Origin: Hyphomicrobiales bacterium
GTDB lineage: Bacteria > Pseudomonadota > Alphaproteobacteria > Rhizobiales > Rhizobiaceae
Assembly: GCA_900472675.1 (NCBI GenBank)
Contig: UCJA01000014.1
Span: 170,962-234,961, forward strand
Direction: 5' to 3'
DNA length: 64,000 nucleotides
Below are positions 35,774 through 45,455 of the stretch, one piece after another (within the stretch, counting starts at the first letter, position 1; each line of letters begins with the position of its first letter). Under the pieces are notes generated by a model, which did no database searches, was not told the origin of the DNA, and saw nothing but the letters and a program-made list of their open reading frames with translations. Made by a program: the position numbers and the translations under genes.

Positions 35774-37054
35774 ATGTCCAATCCGGGAAATAAGAAGATG
35801 ATCGAATTCTCAAGTAAGTGCATTCGTTACATCTATTTCGTTATTCTAAAAGAGCGTAGCGGAAACTTCGGAATGATGACCGCATTGCTTGTTCCCGTTC
35901 TTCTTGTGGCGGCGGGCGGCACGACGGATATCTACTCGGCATACAATCAGAAGCAGCAGATGCAGGTGCGCCTCGACAGCGCCGTGATGGCGGCAGCGCA
36001 GGAGACTGACGCCGACAAGCAGAAGCAGATGGCCATGAACTTCATGACCGATTTCGACGGCGTCGATGCGGAGAGCGAGACGCTGACGCTTCCCCAACGC
36101 CTGTCAATTGCCAAGAATGCCGACGGCAGCCTGACCGGGGTCTACGCGCGCAACTACCCTGCGAAGTTCCTCAACATGATCGGCCTGTCGAAACTGCCCC
36201 TCAAGGTGCAATCGACGGCGCTGGCGCCAACCTCCGGCACAACTGCCAACTCCTGCATCTATGTGCTCGGCAACAAGAGCCAGGCGGTGCTGATCAATTC
36301 CGGCGTCAACCTGAAGTCCAAGGCCTGCCGCATCGATGTGGCCTCCACCGCGTCGCCCGCCTTTATCATGAATGGCGGCTCAGTCGTCGATACCGCCAAA
36401 TTCTGCGTCAAGGGAACGAACTACATCAAGAACGGCGGCACGCTCTCCAACCTGGAGACCAACTGCGCCGTCCGGGTGGACCCTTACGCGGGCAAGCTGC
36501 CGGAGCCGGCGGTGTCCTCGAGCTGCACCACGTCCGGCGTCAAGGACGGCTCGAGTTTCGTTCTGGAGCCCGGCGTCCACTGCGATGTCATCTTCAATGG
36601 CAGCCCGACGATCACCTTCAAGCCGGGGCTGCATATCATCAAGGGCCGGATGATCGCCAATGCTGGCTCGACCATCGTTGCCGAGGGCGTGACCTTCTAC
36701 TTTCCGGACGTCTATAGCGAGTTGCGTGCGAATGGCGAACTGACCTTCACCGGTACGGCGCCGACAAGCGGCACCTACAAGGGCATACTGATGTTCGAGA
36801 AGACCTCGGATGCGACCAACAACAGCAACAAGCAGCAATATGTCTTCAACGGGTCGAAAGGCGAGGTGCTGGAAGGCATCGTCTATCTGCCGAACCGGGA
36901 CGTGACCTATAACTCGACGACCAACCAGACGAGCAAGATCAGCATGGTGGTCGACACGATCATCATGAACAGCTCGAACTGGAGCGTGGAGCCTTACCAG
37001 GGCGGCGGTTATGGCGGCTCGACCGGTTCGCAGGCGGTCCGCCTCATCAACTAG
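35774..37054 (+). CDS. TadE/TadG-like secreted protein with beta-helix-like body
   Basis: A 426-residue protein. A basic N-terminus and ERSGNFGMMTALLVPVLLVA, the prepilin-like helix of TadE/TadG proteins, are followed by the usual DIYSAYNQKQQMQVRLDSAV. After about 160 the chain becomes Ser/Thr/Gly/Asn-rich with repeated short strands (AFIMNGGSVVDTAKFC, TNYIKNGGTLSNLETNC, VIFNGSPTITF) and paired cysteines, suggesting a beta-helix. It is likely anchored in the membrane and exposed in the periplasm or outside. No other tad/cpa genes are present. The first 80 bases are AT-rich relative to neighbours. ATG 35774 is chosen over TTG 35762. Confidence 0.82.
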   Translation: MSNPGNKKMIEFSSKCIRYIYFVILKERSGNFGMMTALLVPVLLVAAGGTTDIYSAYNQKQQMQVRLDSAVMAAAQETDADKQKQMAMNFMTDFDGVDAESETLTLPQRLSIAKNADGSLTGVYARNYPAKFLNMIGLSKLPLKVQSTALAPTSGTTANSCIYVLGNKSQAVLINSGVNLKSKACRIDVASTASPAFIMNGGSVVDTAKFCVKGTNYIKNGGTLSNLETNCAVRVDPYAGKLPEPAVSSSCTTSGVKDGSSFVLEPGVHCDVIFNGSPTITFKPGLHIIKGRMIANAGSTIVAEGVTFYFPDVYSELRANGELTFTGTAPTSGTYKGILMFEKTSDATNNSNKQQYVFNGSKGEVLEGIVYLPNRDVTYNSTTNQTSKISMVVDTIIMNSSNWSVEPYQGGGYGGSTGSQAVRLIN

Positions 37055-37070
37055 GGTCAGCAGACCTGAC

Positions 37071-37104
37071 AAAGGGCGGCACGCATATGCGGCCGCCCTT
37101 TGTT
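37071..37104. terminator. Bidirectional intrinsic terminator between the Tad-like gene and gap
   Basis: AAAGGGCGGC (37071-37080) pairs with GCCGCCCTTT (37092-37101); the loop contains the palindrome GCATATGC. It serves the convergent genes on both sides. Confidence 0.8.
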
Positions 37105-37124
37105 TCGTTCCGGTGTTTGGACGA

Positions 37125-38135
37125 CTAGATCAGCTTGGCGAAGGCGACAGCCGTGTCCGACATGCGGTTGGAGAAGCCCCATTCGTTGTCGTACCAGGTG
37201 AGGATACGCACGAAGTTGCCCTCCAGAACCTTGGTCTGGTCGATCGCGAAGATCGAGGAGTGGCTGTCGTGGTTGAAGTCGCGCGAGACCAGCGGCTCTT
37301 CGGTGTAGCCGAGAATGCCCTTCAGGGCGCCGTTCGAGGCAGCCTTGATGGCTTCGTTGACTTCCTCGACCGTGGTGTTGTTCTTGGCGACGAACTTGAA
37401 GTCGACGACCGAGACGTTCGGGGTCGGCACGCGGATCGACGTGCCGTCAAGCTTGCCCTTCAGGTGGGGCAGCACGAGGCCGACGGCCTTGGCGGCGCCG
37501 GTCGAAGTCGGGATCATGGACAGGGCTGCGGCGCGGGCGCGGTACAGATCCTTGTGCATGGTGTCGAGCGTCGGCTGGTCGCCGGTGTAGGAATGGATCG
37601 TGGTCATGAAGCCATGATCGATGCCGATCGCATCGTCCAGAACCTTGACGACCGGCACCAGGCAGTTGGTGGTGCAGGAGGCGTTGGAGATGACCAGGTG
37701 GTCCTTGGTCAGCTGGTCATGGTTGACGCCGAAGACGACGGTCAGGTCGGAGTTTTCACCCGGAGCCGAGATGATGACGCGCTTGGCGCCGGCGGTCAGG
37801 TGGGCAGCTGCCTTGTCGCGGGCGGTGAAGATGCCGGTGCATTCGAGCGCGATGTCGACGCCCATTTCCTTGTGCGGCAGGCTTGCGGGATCGCGGACAG
37901 CGGTGACCTTGATCGGCTTGCCGCCGGCAACGATGATCGTGTCGCCTTCGACCTTCACATCGGCGGGAAACTTGCCGTGGATCGAGTCGTAGCGGAGCAG
38001 GTGGGCGTTGGTTTCGACCGGGCCGAGGTCGTTGATGGCGACGACTTCGATATCGGTGCGGCCGGATTCGACGATGGCGCGGAGAACGTTACGGCCGATG
38101 CGGCCGAACCCGTTGATGGCAACCTTGACTGTCAT
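37125..38135 (-). CDS. gap: Glyceraldehyde-3-phosphate dehydrogenase (type I)
   Basis: The 336-residue NAD-dependent enzyme forms 1,3-bisphosphoglycerate. NAD-binding [15 protein letters not shown] opens the protein; the catalytic Cys lies in [13 protein letters not shown] near 155, with His in [11 protein letters not shown] and the phosphate site in [19 protein letters not shown] precedes the ATG. It lies 80 bases after tkt on the same strand and ends at a shared terminator. Confidence 0.97.
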   Translation of the reverse strand: MTVKVAINGFGRIGRNVLRAIVESGRTDIEVVAINDLGPVETNAHLLRYDSIHGKFPADVKVEGDTIIVAGGKPIKVTAVRDPASLPHKEMGVDIALECTGIFTARDKAAAHLTAGAKRVIISAPGENSDLTVVFGVNHDQLTKDHLVISNASCTTNCLVPVVKVLDDAIGIDHGFMTTIHSYTGDQPTLDTMHKDLYRARAAALSMIPTSTGAAKAVGLVLPHLKGKLDGTSIRVPTPNVSVVDFKFVAKNNTTVEEVNEAIKAASNGALKGILGYTEEPLVSRDFNHDSHSSIFAIDQTKVLEGNFVRILTWYDNEWGFSNRMSDTAVAFAKLI

Positions 38136-38215
38136 GTGGGTACACTCCCTGAAATGGTTTTGTTGTCAGAGGTGGAGGCGCCCGGGACGCTTGATGATCC
38201 CGCGGCGCCGTCCGA

Positions 38216-40189
38216 TCAGAGCTTGGCTTCGGCAGCCGCAACAACCGCCTCGGCGGTGATGCCGAAGTGCTTGAAGACGTCCTTGGCCTGGCCGGAAGCG
38301 CCGAAGCCCTTCATGCCGATGAAGCTGCCTTCCGGGCCGATGAATGCGTCCCAGCCTTCGCGAACGCCGGCTTCGACGGCGATCTTCACCGGCGAGTTGC
38401 CAATGATTTCCTGGCGGTAGGCATCCGGCTGCTCGAAGAAGAGCTCGGTCGAAGGGACCGAGACGACGCGGGTGGTGACACCCTTTTCTTCCAGCGTCTT
38501 GCGGGCAGCAACTGCCAGTTCGACTTCCGAGCCGGAGGCAAAGATGGTGACCTTGGCATCGGCATTGCCGGCCAGCGTATAGGCCCCCTGTTCGCACAGG
38601 TTGCGTTCGCTGTATTCGGTGCGGACCGGGGTCAGGTTCTGGCGGGTCAGCGCCAGGCCCGACGGACGGTCAAAGGTGTGGAGCGCGATCTGCCAGCATT
38701 CGGCCGTCTCGGTGACGTCCGCCGGGCGGAACATCATCAGGTTCGGGATGGCGCGCAGGCTTGCCATCTGTTCGACCGGCTGGTGGGTCGGGCCGTCTTC
38801 GCCGACGCCGATCGAATCATGCGTCAGCACGTGGATGACGCGGATGCCCATCAGCGAGGCGAGGCGGATCGGCGGGCGGCAATAATCCGAGAAGATCATG
38901 AAGCCGCCGCCGTAGGGGATGAGGCCCCCGTGCAGCGCGACGCCGTTCATGGCAGATGCCATGCCGTGTTCGCGGATGCCCCAGTGCATGTAGCGGCCGG
39001 AAAAGTCGGTCGGAGTGATCGACGTCATCTGGCTGGTCTTGGTGTTGTTGGACGGCGTCAGGTCGGCCGAACCGCCGAGCGTCTCGGGCAGGATGCCGTT
39101 GACGACTTCCAGCACGTCTTCGGAGGCCTTGCGAGTGGCGATCACCGGCTTGGTCTCGATGACCTTCTGCTTGAACGCGGCGATGGCGGCATCAAAGCCT
39201 TCCGGCAGCGTGCCTTCGAAACGACGGTTGAACTCAGCCTTGGACTCTGCCTTCTCCAGTCGCTCTTCCCAGGCCTTGACGTCGGCTTCGCAACGGGTGC
39301 CGGCAGCACGCCAGTCAGAGAGCACGTCGTTGGGGATGACGAAGGGCTCGTATTCCCAGTTCAGCGCCTTGCGGGTGGCGGCAATTTCGTCCGGTCCGAG
39401 CGGCGAGCCGTGAACCTTGTGGCTGCCGGCCTTGTTCGGCGAACCGAAGCCGATCGTCGTCTTGCAGGCGATGAAGGTCGGGCGGTCCGACTTGTGGGCT
39501 TCCTCGATGGCAGCGGCGATGGCGGCCTGATCGTGGCCGTCGACTTCGATCGTGTTCCAGTGCACCGCCTTGAAGCGCATGATCTGGTCGGTCGAATCCG
39601 ACAGGGAGACCGCGCCGTCGATGGTGATCGAGTTGTTGTCCCAGAAGAGAATGAGCTTGTTCAGCTTCAAGTGGCCGGCCAGCGCGATGGCTTCGTGGCT
39701 GATGCCTTCCATGAGGCAGCCGTCGCCGTTGATCACATAGGTATAGTGATCCTGCAGGTCGGCGCCGAATTCCTCGCGCAGCTTGCGTTCCGCAATCGCC
39801 ATGCCGACGCCGTTGGCAATGCCCTGGCCGAGAGGGCCGGTGGTGGTCTCGATGCCGGTGGCGTGGTGGTATTCCGGATGGCCGGCGGTCTTGGAGCCGA
39901 GCTGGCGGAACTGCTTGATGTCATCGATCGTCATGTCCGGGTAGCCGGTCAGGTAGAGGACCGAATACAGCAGCATGGAGCCGTGGCCAGCCGACAGCAC
40001 GAAGCGGTCGCGGTCGGGCCAGTGAGGCTTGGTGGGATCGAACTTGAGGTATTTGCTGAAGAGAACCGTTGCTACATCGGCCATGCCCATCGGCATGCCG
40101 GGGTGGCCGGAATTCGCCTTTTCGACAGCATCCATGGCGAGGAAGCGGATCGCATTCGCCATCCGGTCGTGTTGTTCGCTAGAAGTCAT
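38216..40189 (-). CDS. tkt: Transketolase
   Basis: The 657-residue thiamine-diphosphate enzyme of the pentose phosphate pathway. Visible are [20 protein letters not shown] near 65, the TPP-motif [14 protein letters not shown] ending in the FWDNNSIT metal site near 190, [17 protein letters not shown] near 415 and the C-terminal LTRQNL...[15 protein letters not shown] 40189 fits the family start ([18 protein letters not shown]); the frame continues to 40336 without similarity. It heads the glycolytic series and is divergent from DUF4164-zapA. Confidence 0.97.
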   Translation of the reverse strand: MTSSEQHDRMANAIRFLAMDAVEKANSGHPGMPMGMADVATVLFSKYLKFDPTKPHWPDRDRFVLSAGHGSMLLYSVLYLTGYPDMTIDDIKQFRQLGSKTAGHPEYHHATGIETTTGPLGQGIANGVGMAIAERKLREEFGADLQDHYTYVINGDGCLMEGISHEAIALAGHLKLNKLILFWDNNSITIDGAVSLSDSTDQIMRFKAVHWNTIEVDGHDQAAIAAAIEEAHKSDRPTFIACKTTIGFGSPNKAGSHKVHGSPLGPDEIAATRKALNWEYEPFVIPNDVLSDWRAAGTRCEADVKAWEERLEKAESKAEFNRRFEGTLPEGFDAAIAAFKQKVIETKPVIATRKASEDVLEVVNGILPETLGGSADLTPSNNTKTSQMTSITPTDFSGRYMHWGIREHGMASAMNGVALHGGLIPYGGGFMIFSDYCRPPIRLASLMGIRVIHVLTHDSIGVGEDGPTHQPVEQMASLRAIPNLMMFRPADVTETAECWQIALHTFDRPSGLALTRQNLTPVRTEYSERNLCEQGAYTLAGNADAKVTIFASGSEVELAVAARKTLEEKGVTTRVVSVPSTELFFEQPDAYRQEIIGNSPVKIAVEAGVREGWDAFIGPEGSFIGMKGFGASGQAKDVFKHFGITAEAVVAAAEAKL

Positions 40190-40484
40190 GGCTAATCCGC
40201 TTTTTTGGATCGGGGTCAGGGTCCGTGAGGGACCTACGGGAAGCGGCTGATCCTTAACAGGTGCGACGCTCAAGTCAACAAAAGCACGGATATCATGGCG
40301 GTTCAATGAAGGGAGGGGCAGGGCGCGAAAAACCATTAGCTGAAGCGCGATCCACAGTTAGCTCGCGCCTGCGCCGCTGCCGTTTGTTGACCGGGTCAAA
40401 GCCGGCGAATAGTCTCCGGCACGTGTTGGCAGGGCTTTTTCAACGATTCGCAGAGCAGCCCGCGGCATCGACAGGATAAGGCGC

Positions 40485-40757
40485 ATGCCATCAGAGAAGA
40501 CCTTGGACGTGGTGCTATCGGAGCTGCAGTCAGCGATCAGCGGCCTGGAGAGCGCCGTCGATGCGCGTATCGAGCAACAGCGGGAAAGCGGCGAGGTCGA
40601 GGGCGAGGTGCGTCGCGTGCACGCAGATCGCGCACGCCTGGCGCATGAACTCGACCAGTCGCAATTTCGCGCCAACCGGCTCGAGGAGGTCAACCGGGAG
40701 GTCTCCCGGCGGCTGGTGACGGCGATGGAGACGATCCGCGCTGTGCTGGAGCGGTAG
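40485..40757 (+). CDS. DUF4164 coiled-coil protein
   Basis: A 90-residue protein that is almost entirely coiled coil (LSELQSAISGLESAVDARIE to NREVSRRLVTAMETIRAVLE), matching the DUF4164 family. It immediately precedes zapA (10 bases) and AGGATAAGG precedes its ATG. Its location suggests a link to cell division or ZapA, as in other Rhizobiales, though no function is proven. Confidence 0.87.
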   Translation: MPSEKTLDVVLSELQSAISGLESAVDARIEQQRESGEVEGEVRRVHADRARLAHELDQSQFRANRLEEVNREVSRRLVTAMETIRAVLER

Positions 40758-40767
40758 GAAAGAGCAT

Positions 40768-41145
40768 ATGGCACAGGTCACGGTTACCATCGACGGCAAG
40801 GCATATCGCATGGCATGCGAGGAGGGGCAGGAGCCGCATCTGACGGAGCTGGCCGAACGCCTCGACCAGTATGTCGGGCACCTCAAGAGCCAATTCGGGG
40901 AGATCGGCGATCTCAGGATCACCGTCATGGCCGGCATCATGATCATGGATGAATTGTCTGAGCTGCGCCGCAAATCGACAGCTCTCGAGACGGAGCTCGA
41001 TGCCATCAGGTCAAACCGGCAGGGGCTTGCGGACACCCAGCAGGCGCGCGAGCAGCAGCTGGTGCAGGCAGTGTCGGAGTTGACGGCACGGCTGGAAGGT
41101 TTGACGGCCAAGCTCAACGGGCGGGCGCCGCCGTCGGTCAACTAA
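40768..41145 (+). CDS. zapA: Cell division protein ZapA
   Basis: A 125-residue ZapA homologue. The N-terminal beta/helix domain (VTVTIDGKAYRMACEEGQEP and LTELAERLDQYVGHLKSQFG) and the long C-terminal coiled coil (about 70-120) are as in ZapA, which cross-links FtsZ filaments at the division ring. It follows DUF4164 and is followed by 6S RNA, the usual alphaproteobacterial order. Confidence 0.92.
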   Translation: MAQVTVTIDGKAYRMACEEGQEPHLTELAERLDQYVGHLKSQFGEIGDLRITVMAGIMIMDELSELRRKSTALETELDAIRSNRQGLADTQQAREQQLVQAVSELTARLEGLTAKLNGRAPPSVN

Positions 41146-41196
41146 AATCGTGTCTCGCGACACTGGCGCGGAACCGAATTGCCCCTTATATTGACC

Positions 41197-41345
41197 CTGC
41201 GATCTGCGCCTCTCGACAGGAACCACAATCCCTGGGGCCATACTCGATCCAAAGGGAGCTGTCCCTGGCCAGGCCCGTGGGCTTGGACACACGGCGCCCA
41301 CCTACGTTTGTAGGCACCCAGGATCGTAAAAATCCAACGGTTGCC
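41197..41345 (+). ncRNA. ssrS: 6S RNA
   Basis: The region after zapA is where 6S RNA lies in alphaproteobacteria, between zapA and the 5-formyl-THF cyclo-ligase gene. The sequence contains the segments I associate with rhizobial 6S RNA: CTCGACAGGA, CCTGGGGCCATACTCGATC, CTGTCCCTGGCCAGGCC and ACACACGGCGCCCACC, then GTTTGTAGGCACCC near the 3' end. TATATT at 41187-41192 is a fitting -10 box. 6S RNA mimics an open promoter and sequesters sigma-70 RNA polymerase. Ends are approximate. Here fau is displaced about 5.4 kb downstream. Confidence 0.75.
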
Positions 41346-41488
41346 GCGGATCGCACCTTTCTCCTTTGTTTTCAAAAGTTTTTGGCCGCTCGCCTGCCGC
41401 TAGGCTGAATGCCGTGTATCCGGTCGATCGCCACCCTGTGTTCCCGCTGAAGGTCAGCGGGAACGGCTTCGTGGCATAGGTACAGATG

Positions 41489-41947
41489 TCAGACCGATGG
41501 CTTGGTAATACGTCTCGGCGCGGGTCTCTGAGGTGCCTTAGACTCGACCTTTGCGGGGAGCTGCGCGAGCCGGTTCAGGTCGATATGCGCCGGGTTCGGG
41601 TAATGGTCGAGAGCAGCCCCTGTGACGGCATCCACGCCCATGCCAATGACCCCGCCGACGATGACATTGCCTGCGAAGCCGGCAGCCCCACCTCCGCCGA
41701 TTTTGGTCTTGATCTCGAGCGATCCTTTTTCGTAGCCTTCCTTCTCGGCAAAGGCTGTAAACTCGGTCTTTCTCTTGACCTCAAGAGTGCACGGCGAGCG
41801 TGGACAATACTGTCCCGTCGATGTGCTGATCTTTGCATCCTCCGGTATTGCCGTTATAGTTACGTTTTCCGTCGTTCCACGCGTAATTGACCCGCAACTC
41901 GAGAGCGCGAGTATGACGGAGCAAGCCGCCAGTATTCTAATATTCAT
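41489..41947 (-). CDS. PEGA-like lipoprotein
   Basis: A 152-residue lipoprotein. The signal peptide ends in the lipobox LALSSCG (Cys18), so the mature form is lipidated. Residues 25-90 resemble a PEGA/carboxypeptidase-like beta domain (TRGTTENVTITAIPEDAKI, CTLEVKRKTEFTAFAEKEGY). A Gly-rich hydrophobic segment (GGGGAAGFAGNVIVGGVIGMG) follows and the tail is basic and Pro-rich. GGGGAAATT precedes the ATG. It is divergent from the histidine kinase gene. Confidence 0.82.
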   Translation of the reverse strand: MNIRILAACSVILALSSCGSITRGTTENVTITAIPEDAKISTSTGQYCPRSPCTLEVKRKTEFTAFAEKEGYEKGSLEIKTKIGGGGAAGFAGNVIVGGVIGMGVDAVTGAALDHYPNPAHIDLNRLAQLPAKVESKAPQRPAPRRITKPSV

Positions 41948-42253
41948 AATTTCCCCGGTGTTTACCCCAATACTTACCCCGCGGACAAAGACTGACGGCT
42001 AGACGCTTGTCCAGCGCCGCGATCGGTTGTCGTCATATGTTCGCAACTTAAAGTTTGGGTGTTGCGCTTCTGCGTATGCAACTTCTCGGAGCTGACCTTG
42101 GTATGATCGTCGCGGTGCTGCCCGCAAGGCGTGCGGCCGGCATAAGGTTTCCTGTGTAGGACTGCGTCCTCCCGCAGCGTTTATCGTGTTGTGCTTGACA
42201 AGCGCTGTCTCGCCACAGAGTAGTGGCGATCACTGACAACGCTGGCTTTTTGC
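41948..42253. other. 306-bp divergent intergenic region
   Basis: This separates the lipoprotein and kinase genes and must carry both promoters. I see no open reading frame of merit, no strong terminator and no recognisable operator. Confidence 0.5.
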
Positions 42254-43753
42254 ATGCCTTTTCCGACTGCCACTTTCGCCCGATCGTCGCTCTTGATGCT
42301 CCTGATCGGGGCGGCCATCCTGCTTGGCATGGTCCTGTCCTCCTTCTTCCTGGCGCAGGCAACGCGCAGCTATTTCGACGAGGTGACCCGGCTTCGCGCC
42401 GTGCGGTCGGCGTCTGCGGACCTTCTCCTGTTATTGCAGGCAGCCGAGACGGGACAGCGCGGCTACCTTCTGGTGCAGAGCAGTTCGTTTCTTGAGCCTT
42501 ACAGCAAGGCCCTCAACGCCCTGCCGGCACAACTCGACAAGCTGGACCGGGCGGCCGGCAACCAGAAGGCCGTGCCGGTTCCCATGGACGAGGTTCGCCG
42601 CCTGATCTCCCAGAAGATCGCGGAAATGCAATCGACGCTGGAGCTCGCCGGCAATGGCAACGTGCCGGGCGCACTCGCCATCGTGCGCAACCAGTCCGGT
42701 CTCGAGTTGATGATGCGGGTCCAGTCGATCCTCACCGGGACGATGGCCCAGCTGGACACCCGACTGGTCACCGGGATCGAGGATCTGCGCGACTCGGCCG
42801 GATCGCTGCAGTGGTTTACCATCGGCGGCGGCGTGCTGATCATTCTTGTCGTCGGTGGCGCCATTCTGGTGGTCGGCCAGCATGTCCGCGAGCTCTCGCG
42901 CGCCCGCCACGAGGTGGAAGAGCTGAACGCCAGCCTCGAAGAGCGTGTCAACGAGCGCACCGAGGACCTGATCCAGGCCAACCGCGAGATCCAGCGCTAC
43001 GCCTATATCGTCTCGCATGATCTGCGGGCTCCGCTCGTCAACATCATGGGCTTTACCAGCGAACTCGACACGACGCTCAAGGCCGTCAGCAAGTTCGTGC
43101 TGGCGGACGGCGCGGCGGTCAACGAGAACGAGGTGCGCGAAGCGCGCCTGGCGGTGGAGGAAGACCTGCCGGAGGCGATCGGCTTCATCCGCTCCTCGAC
43201 GAAGAAGATGGACGGGCTGATCAACGCTATTCTCAAGATTTCCCGCGACGGCCGGCGCGAGCTGAAGCCCGAGCGCGTCGACCTTGGGGATCTTCTCGAG
43301 ACCACGGCTGCGACCATCTATCACCAGGTCAACGAAGCCGGCGGCGAGGTGAAGGTGTCGGTGGAATCGCCCAAGACCATCGTGACGGACCGGTTCTGCA
43401 TGGAGCAGATCTTCGGCAACCTGTTCGACAATGCGGTGAAGTACAAGCACCCGGACCGGCCGCTGACCCTGACCGCTCGCGTGGTTCCTGCGGGACGTGG
43501 CATGGTGCGCATCGAGGTGGCGGACAACGGCCGCGGCATTGCGCCGGAAGACCACGAGCGGGTGTTCGAGCTGTTCCGCCGCGCGGGCGTCCAGGACCAG
43601 CAGGGCGAGGGCATCGGACTTGCGCATGTCCGATCATTAGTCAGAAATTTAGGTGGCGAGATTACGATCACGTCAACCCTGGGCGGCGGGGCGACATTCA
43701 TCGTTCGTTTGCCCACCGATCTATCCCAGTATGTCAGGAGTAACGGTTCATGA
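42254..43753 (+). CDS. CHASE3-domain sensor histidine kinase
   Basis: A 499-residue membrane kinase. Two membrane helices (about 12-33 and 182-205) bracket a periplasmic CHASE3 domain with the typical TGQRGYLLVQSSSFLEPY. A coiled-coil linker leads to HisKA with the phosphorylated His255 in YIVSHDLRAPL, then a HATPase domain with NLFDNAVKYK (N box), VADNGRGIAPED (G1) and GEGIGLAHV (G2). The HisKA-HATPase form resembles phytochrome-type kinases that phosphorylate CheY-like regulators. It overlaps the next regulator gene by four bases (ATGA), and the three genes to 45233 form one operon. Confidence 0.93.
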   Translation: MPFPTATFARSSLLMLLIGAAILLGMVLSSFFLAQATRSYFDEVTRLRAVRSASADLLLLLQAAETGQRGYLLVQSSSFLEPYSKALNALPAQLDKLDRAAGNQKAVPVPMDEVRRLISQKIAEMQSTLELAGNGNVPGALAIVRNQSGLELMMRVQSILTGTMAQLDTRLVTGIEDLRDSAGSLQWFTIGGGVLIILVVGGAILVVGQHVRELSRARHEVEELNASLEERVNERTEDLIQANREIQRYAYIVSHDLRAPLVNIMGFTSELDTTLKAVSKFVLADGAAVNENEVREARLAVEEDLPEAIGFIRSSTKKMDGLINAILKISRDGRRELKPERVDLGDLLETTAATIYHQVNEAGGEVKVSVESPKTIVTDRFCMEQIFGNLFDNAVKYKHPDRPLTLTARVVPAGRGMVRIEVADNGRGIAPEDHERVFELFRRAGVQDQQGEGIGLAHVRSLVRNLGGEITITSTLGGGATFIVRLPTDLSQYVRSNGS

Positions 43754-44193
43754 AAGCTGCCGCCAAGGAAGTCACCATCGTCATGGTGGAAGACGACGAG
43801 GGCCATGCCCGCCTGATCGAGAAGAACGTCCGTCGTGCCGGCGTCAATAACGAGATCGTTCCGTTCACCAACGGTACAGCTGCGCTCGACTATATCCTCG
43901 GCGCAGACCGCTCCGGCACAGCCAACACCGAGCGCCACCTGCTCATCCTTCTCGACCTCAACCTACCCGATATGTCAGGTATTGACATCCTCGAGAAGGT
44001 GAAGTCCAACGCTCACTCCAAGCGCTTGCCTGTCGTCATCCTGACCACCACCGATGACGAACGGGAAATTCAGCGCTGCTACGATCTCGGCGCCAACGTT
44101 TATATAACGAAACCAGTCGATTACGACAGTTTTGCTCATGCGATCAGACAGCTTGGCCTGTTCTTTTCGGTGATGCAGATACCGGGACAATAA
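43750..44193 (+). CDS. Single-domain (Rcp1/CheY-like) response regulator
   Basis: A 147-residue receiver without output domain. Acidic pair E14-D16, phospho-acceptor D69 (LLILLDLNLPDMSG), Thr in VVILTTTDD and K121 (YITKPVDY) are all present. The pattern is that of Rcp1-type regulators paired with phytochrome-like kinases; the insert after D69 loop (ADRSGTANTERH) is typical. It is translationally coupled to the kinase upstream, and a hybrid receiver-kinase follows eight bases later. Confidence 0.93.
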   Translation: MKAAAKEVTIVMVEDDEGHARLIEKNVRRAGVNNEIVPFTNGTAALDYILGADRSGTANTERHLLILLDLNLPDMSGIDILEKVKSNAHSKRLPVVILTTTDDEREIQRCYDLGANVYITKPVDYDSFAHAIRQLGLFFSVMQIPGQ

Positions 44194-44201
44194 CGAGATA
44201 G

Positions 44202-45233
44202 ATGCCGCAGACCATCCTCTATGTCGATGACGACTTCGCTCTGGCCCGGCTGGCCACGCGCCATCTTGGCCGTGCCGGCTACGAGGTCGTGCATACGGCG
44301 GACTCGGTTTCGGCCATGGCTGCGATCGACAAGGGCGGCATCGATGCGGTGGTTCTCGACCATTATCTGAAAAGCGAAACCGGTCTCGACATGCTGCGTC
44401 AGATGAAGGCGCTCGAGGTGACGATCCCGGTCATTTACGTGACCGGATCGAGCGACGCGACGATCGCCATCGATGCGCTGAAGAACGGCGCCGCCGACTA
44501 CGTCATCAAGACGGTTGGCGACGAGTTCTGGCCGCTGATGGAGAGCGCCATCGCGCAAGGGATCGCCACCGCAGAGTTGAAGCGGGCGAAGGAAAAGGCC
44601 GACCAGGAAATCCGTCGGGGCAAGGAGCGCGCCGAAGTGCTGCTGGCCGAGGTCAACCACCGGGTGGCCAACAGTCTCGCGTTGGTGGCGGCGCTGATCC
44701 GGCTCCAGGTGTCGAGCAGCAAGAACGAGGACGTCAAGGCAGCGCTTGCCGAGACGCAGGCGCGGATTTCAGCGATCGCCGGCATGCACCGCAGCCTTTA
44801 TACGTCGGACGACGTGCGCCAGGTGGAAATGGACAAGTACCTGGGGACCTTGGTGGCCGAGGTGCAGGGCACCGTCAGCGACCAGCAGGGCCCGTGCATC
44901 ATGCTTGATGCCGACCCCATGTCGCTGGCATCGGATCGCGCCGTGTCTGTGGGCATGATCGTGACCGAACTTCTGACCAACGCGCTTAAATATGCCTACC
45001 CCACCGGCGGCGAGGGCGAGGTGCGTGTGCAATTGCGCCGGCAGGACGATGGCCAGGCACTGCTTTCCGTCGAGGACGACGGGGTTGGCTGGAAGGAAGG
45101 CGATGTGCCTAAAGGCACGGGGCTCGGCAGCCGGATCGTCAAGTCGATGGCGGCCACGCTCGGCTCGGCCATTCACTATGTCCCCAAGCCATCCGGTACC
45201 CGCGCCGAGCTGCTCCTGCAACTCGACAGCTGA
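44202..45233 (+). CDS. Receiver-HisKA_2 hybrid (response regulator with HWE/HisKA_2-type kinase)
   Basis: A 343-residue soluble protein. An N-terminal receiver (D53 in VVLDHYL, K103) is fused through a coiled coil to a HisKA_2-type kinase with His153 in LLAEVNHRVANSLALV and a HATPase (IVTELLTNALKYAYP, VEDDGVGWKEG, GTGLGSRIV). Such kinases are common in Alphaproteobacteria and often feed stress or light signalling. Being third in the operon, it probably accepts phosphate through its receiver from the CHASE3 kinase and passes signals onward; the final target is not in the window. Confidence 0.9.
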   Translation: MPQTILYVDDDFALARLATRHLGRAGYEVVHTADSVSAMAAIDKGGIDAVVLDHYLKSETGLDMLRQMKALEVTIPVIYVTGSSDATIAIDALKNGAADYVIKTVGDEFWPLMESAIAQGIATAELKRAKEKADQEIRRGKERAEVLLAEVNHRVANSLALVAALIRLQVSSSKNEDVKAALAETQARISAIAGMHRSLYTSDDVRQVEMDKYLGTLVAEVQGTVSDQQGPCIMLDADPMSLASDRAVSVGMIVTELLTNALKYAYPTGGEGEVRVQLRRQDDGQALLSVEDDGVGWKEGDVPKGTGLGSRIVKSMAATLGSAIHYVPKPSGTRAELLLQLDS

Positions 45234-45455
45234 TCGTTGCAAGCTTGCCCCTTTCCCACCATTGCATTGCGGGCCGCTGGCCCTTATGATTTGCGCCAAT
45301 GCCAGTGACGGCGTGCTGTCCAAGGGGTTTTTCCCTTGTGCCAAACGTCGGTGCTGCGCTGGATCGCTTCGATGTCAAATCGATCGGCGGCCAGCTCCGT
45401 AAAGCGGAGCATCCGGTATCGCCCACACGATCGTGTCCCAAATAAAGAGCCCATT

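Noticed and set aside
38267..40195. Plus-strand 642-codon open frame
   Set aside because: Antisense to tkt with no recognisable domain.
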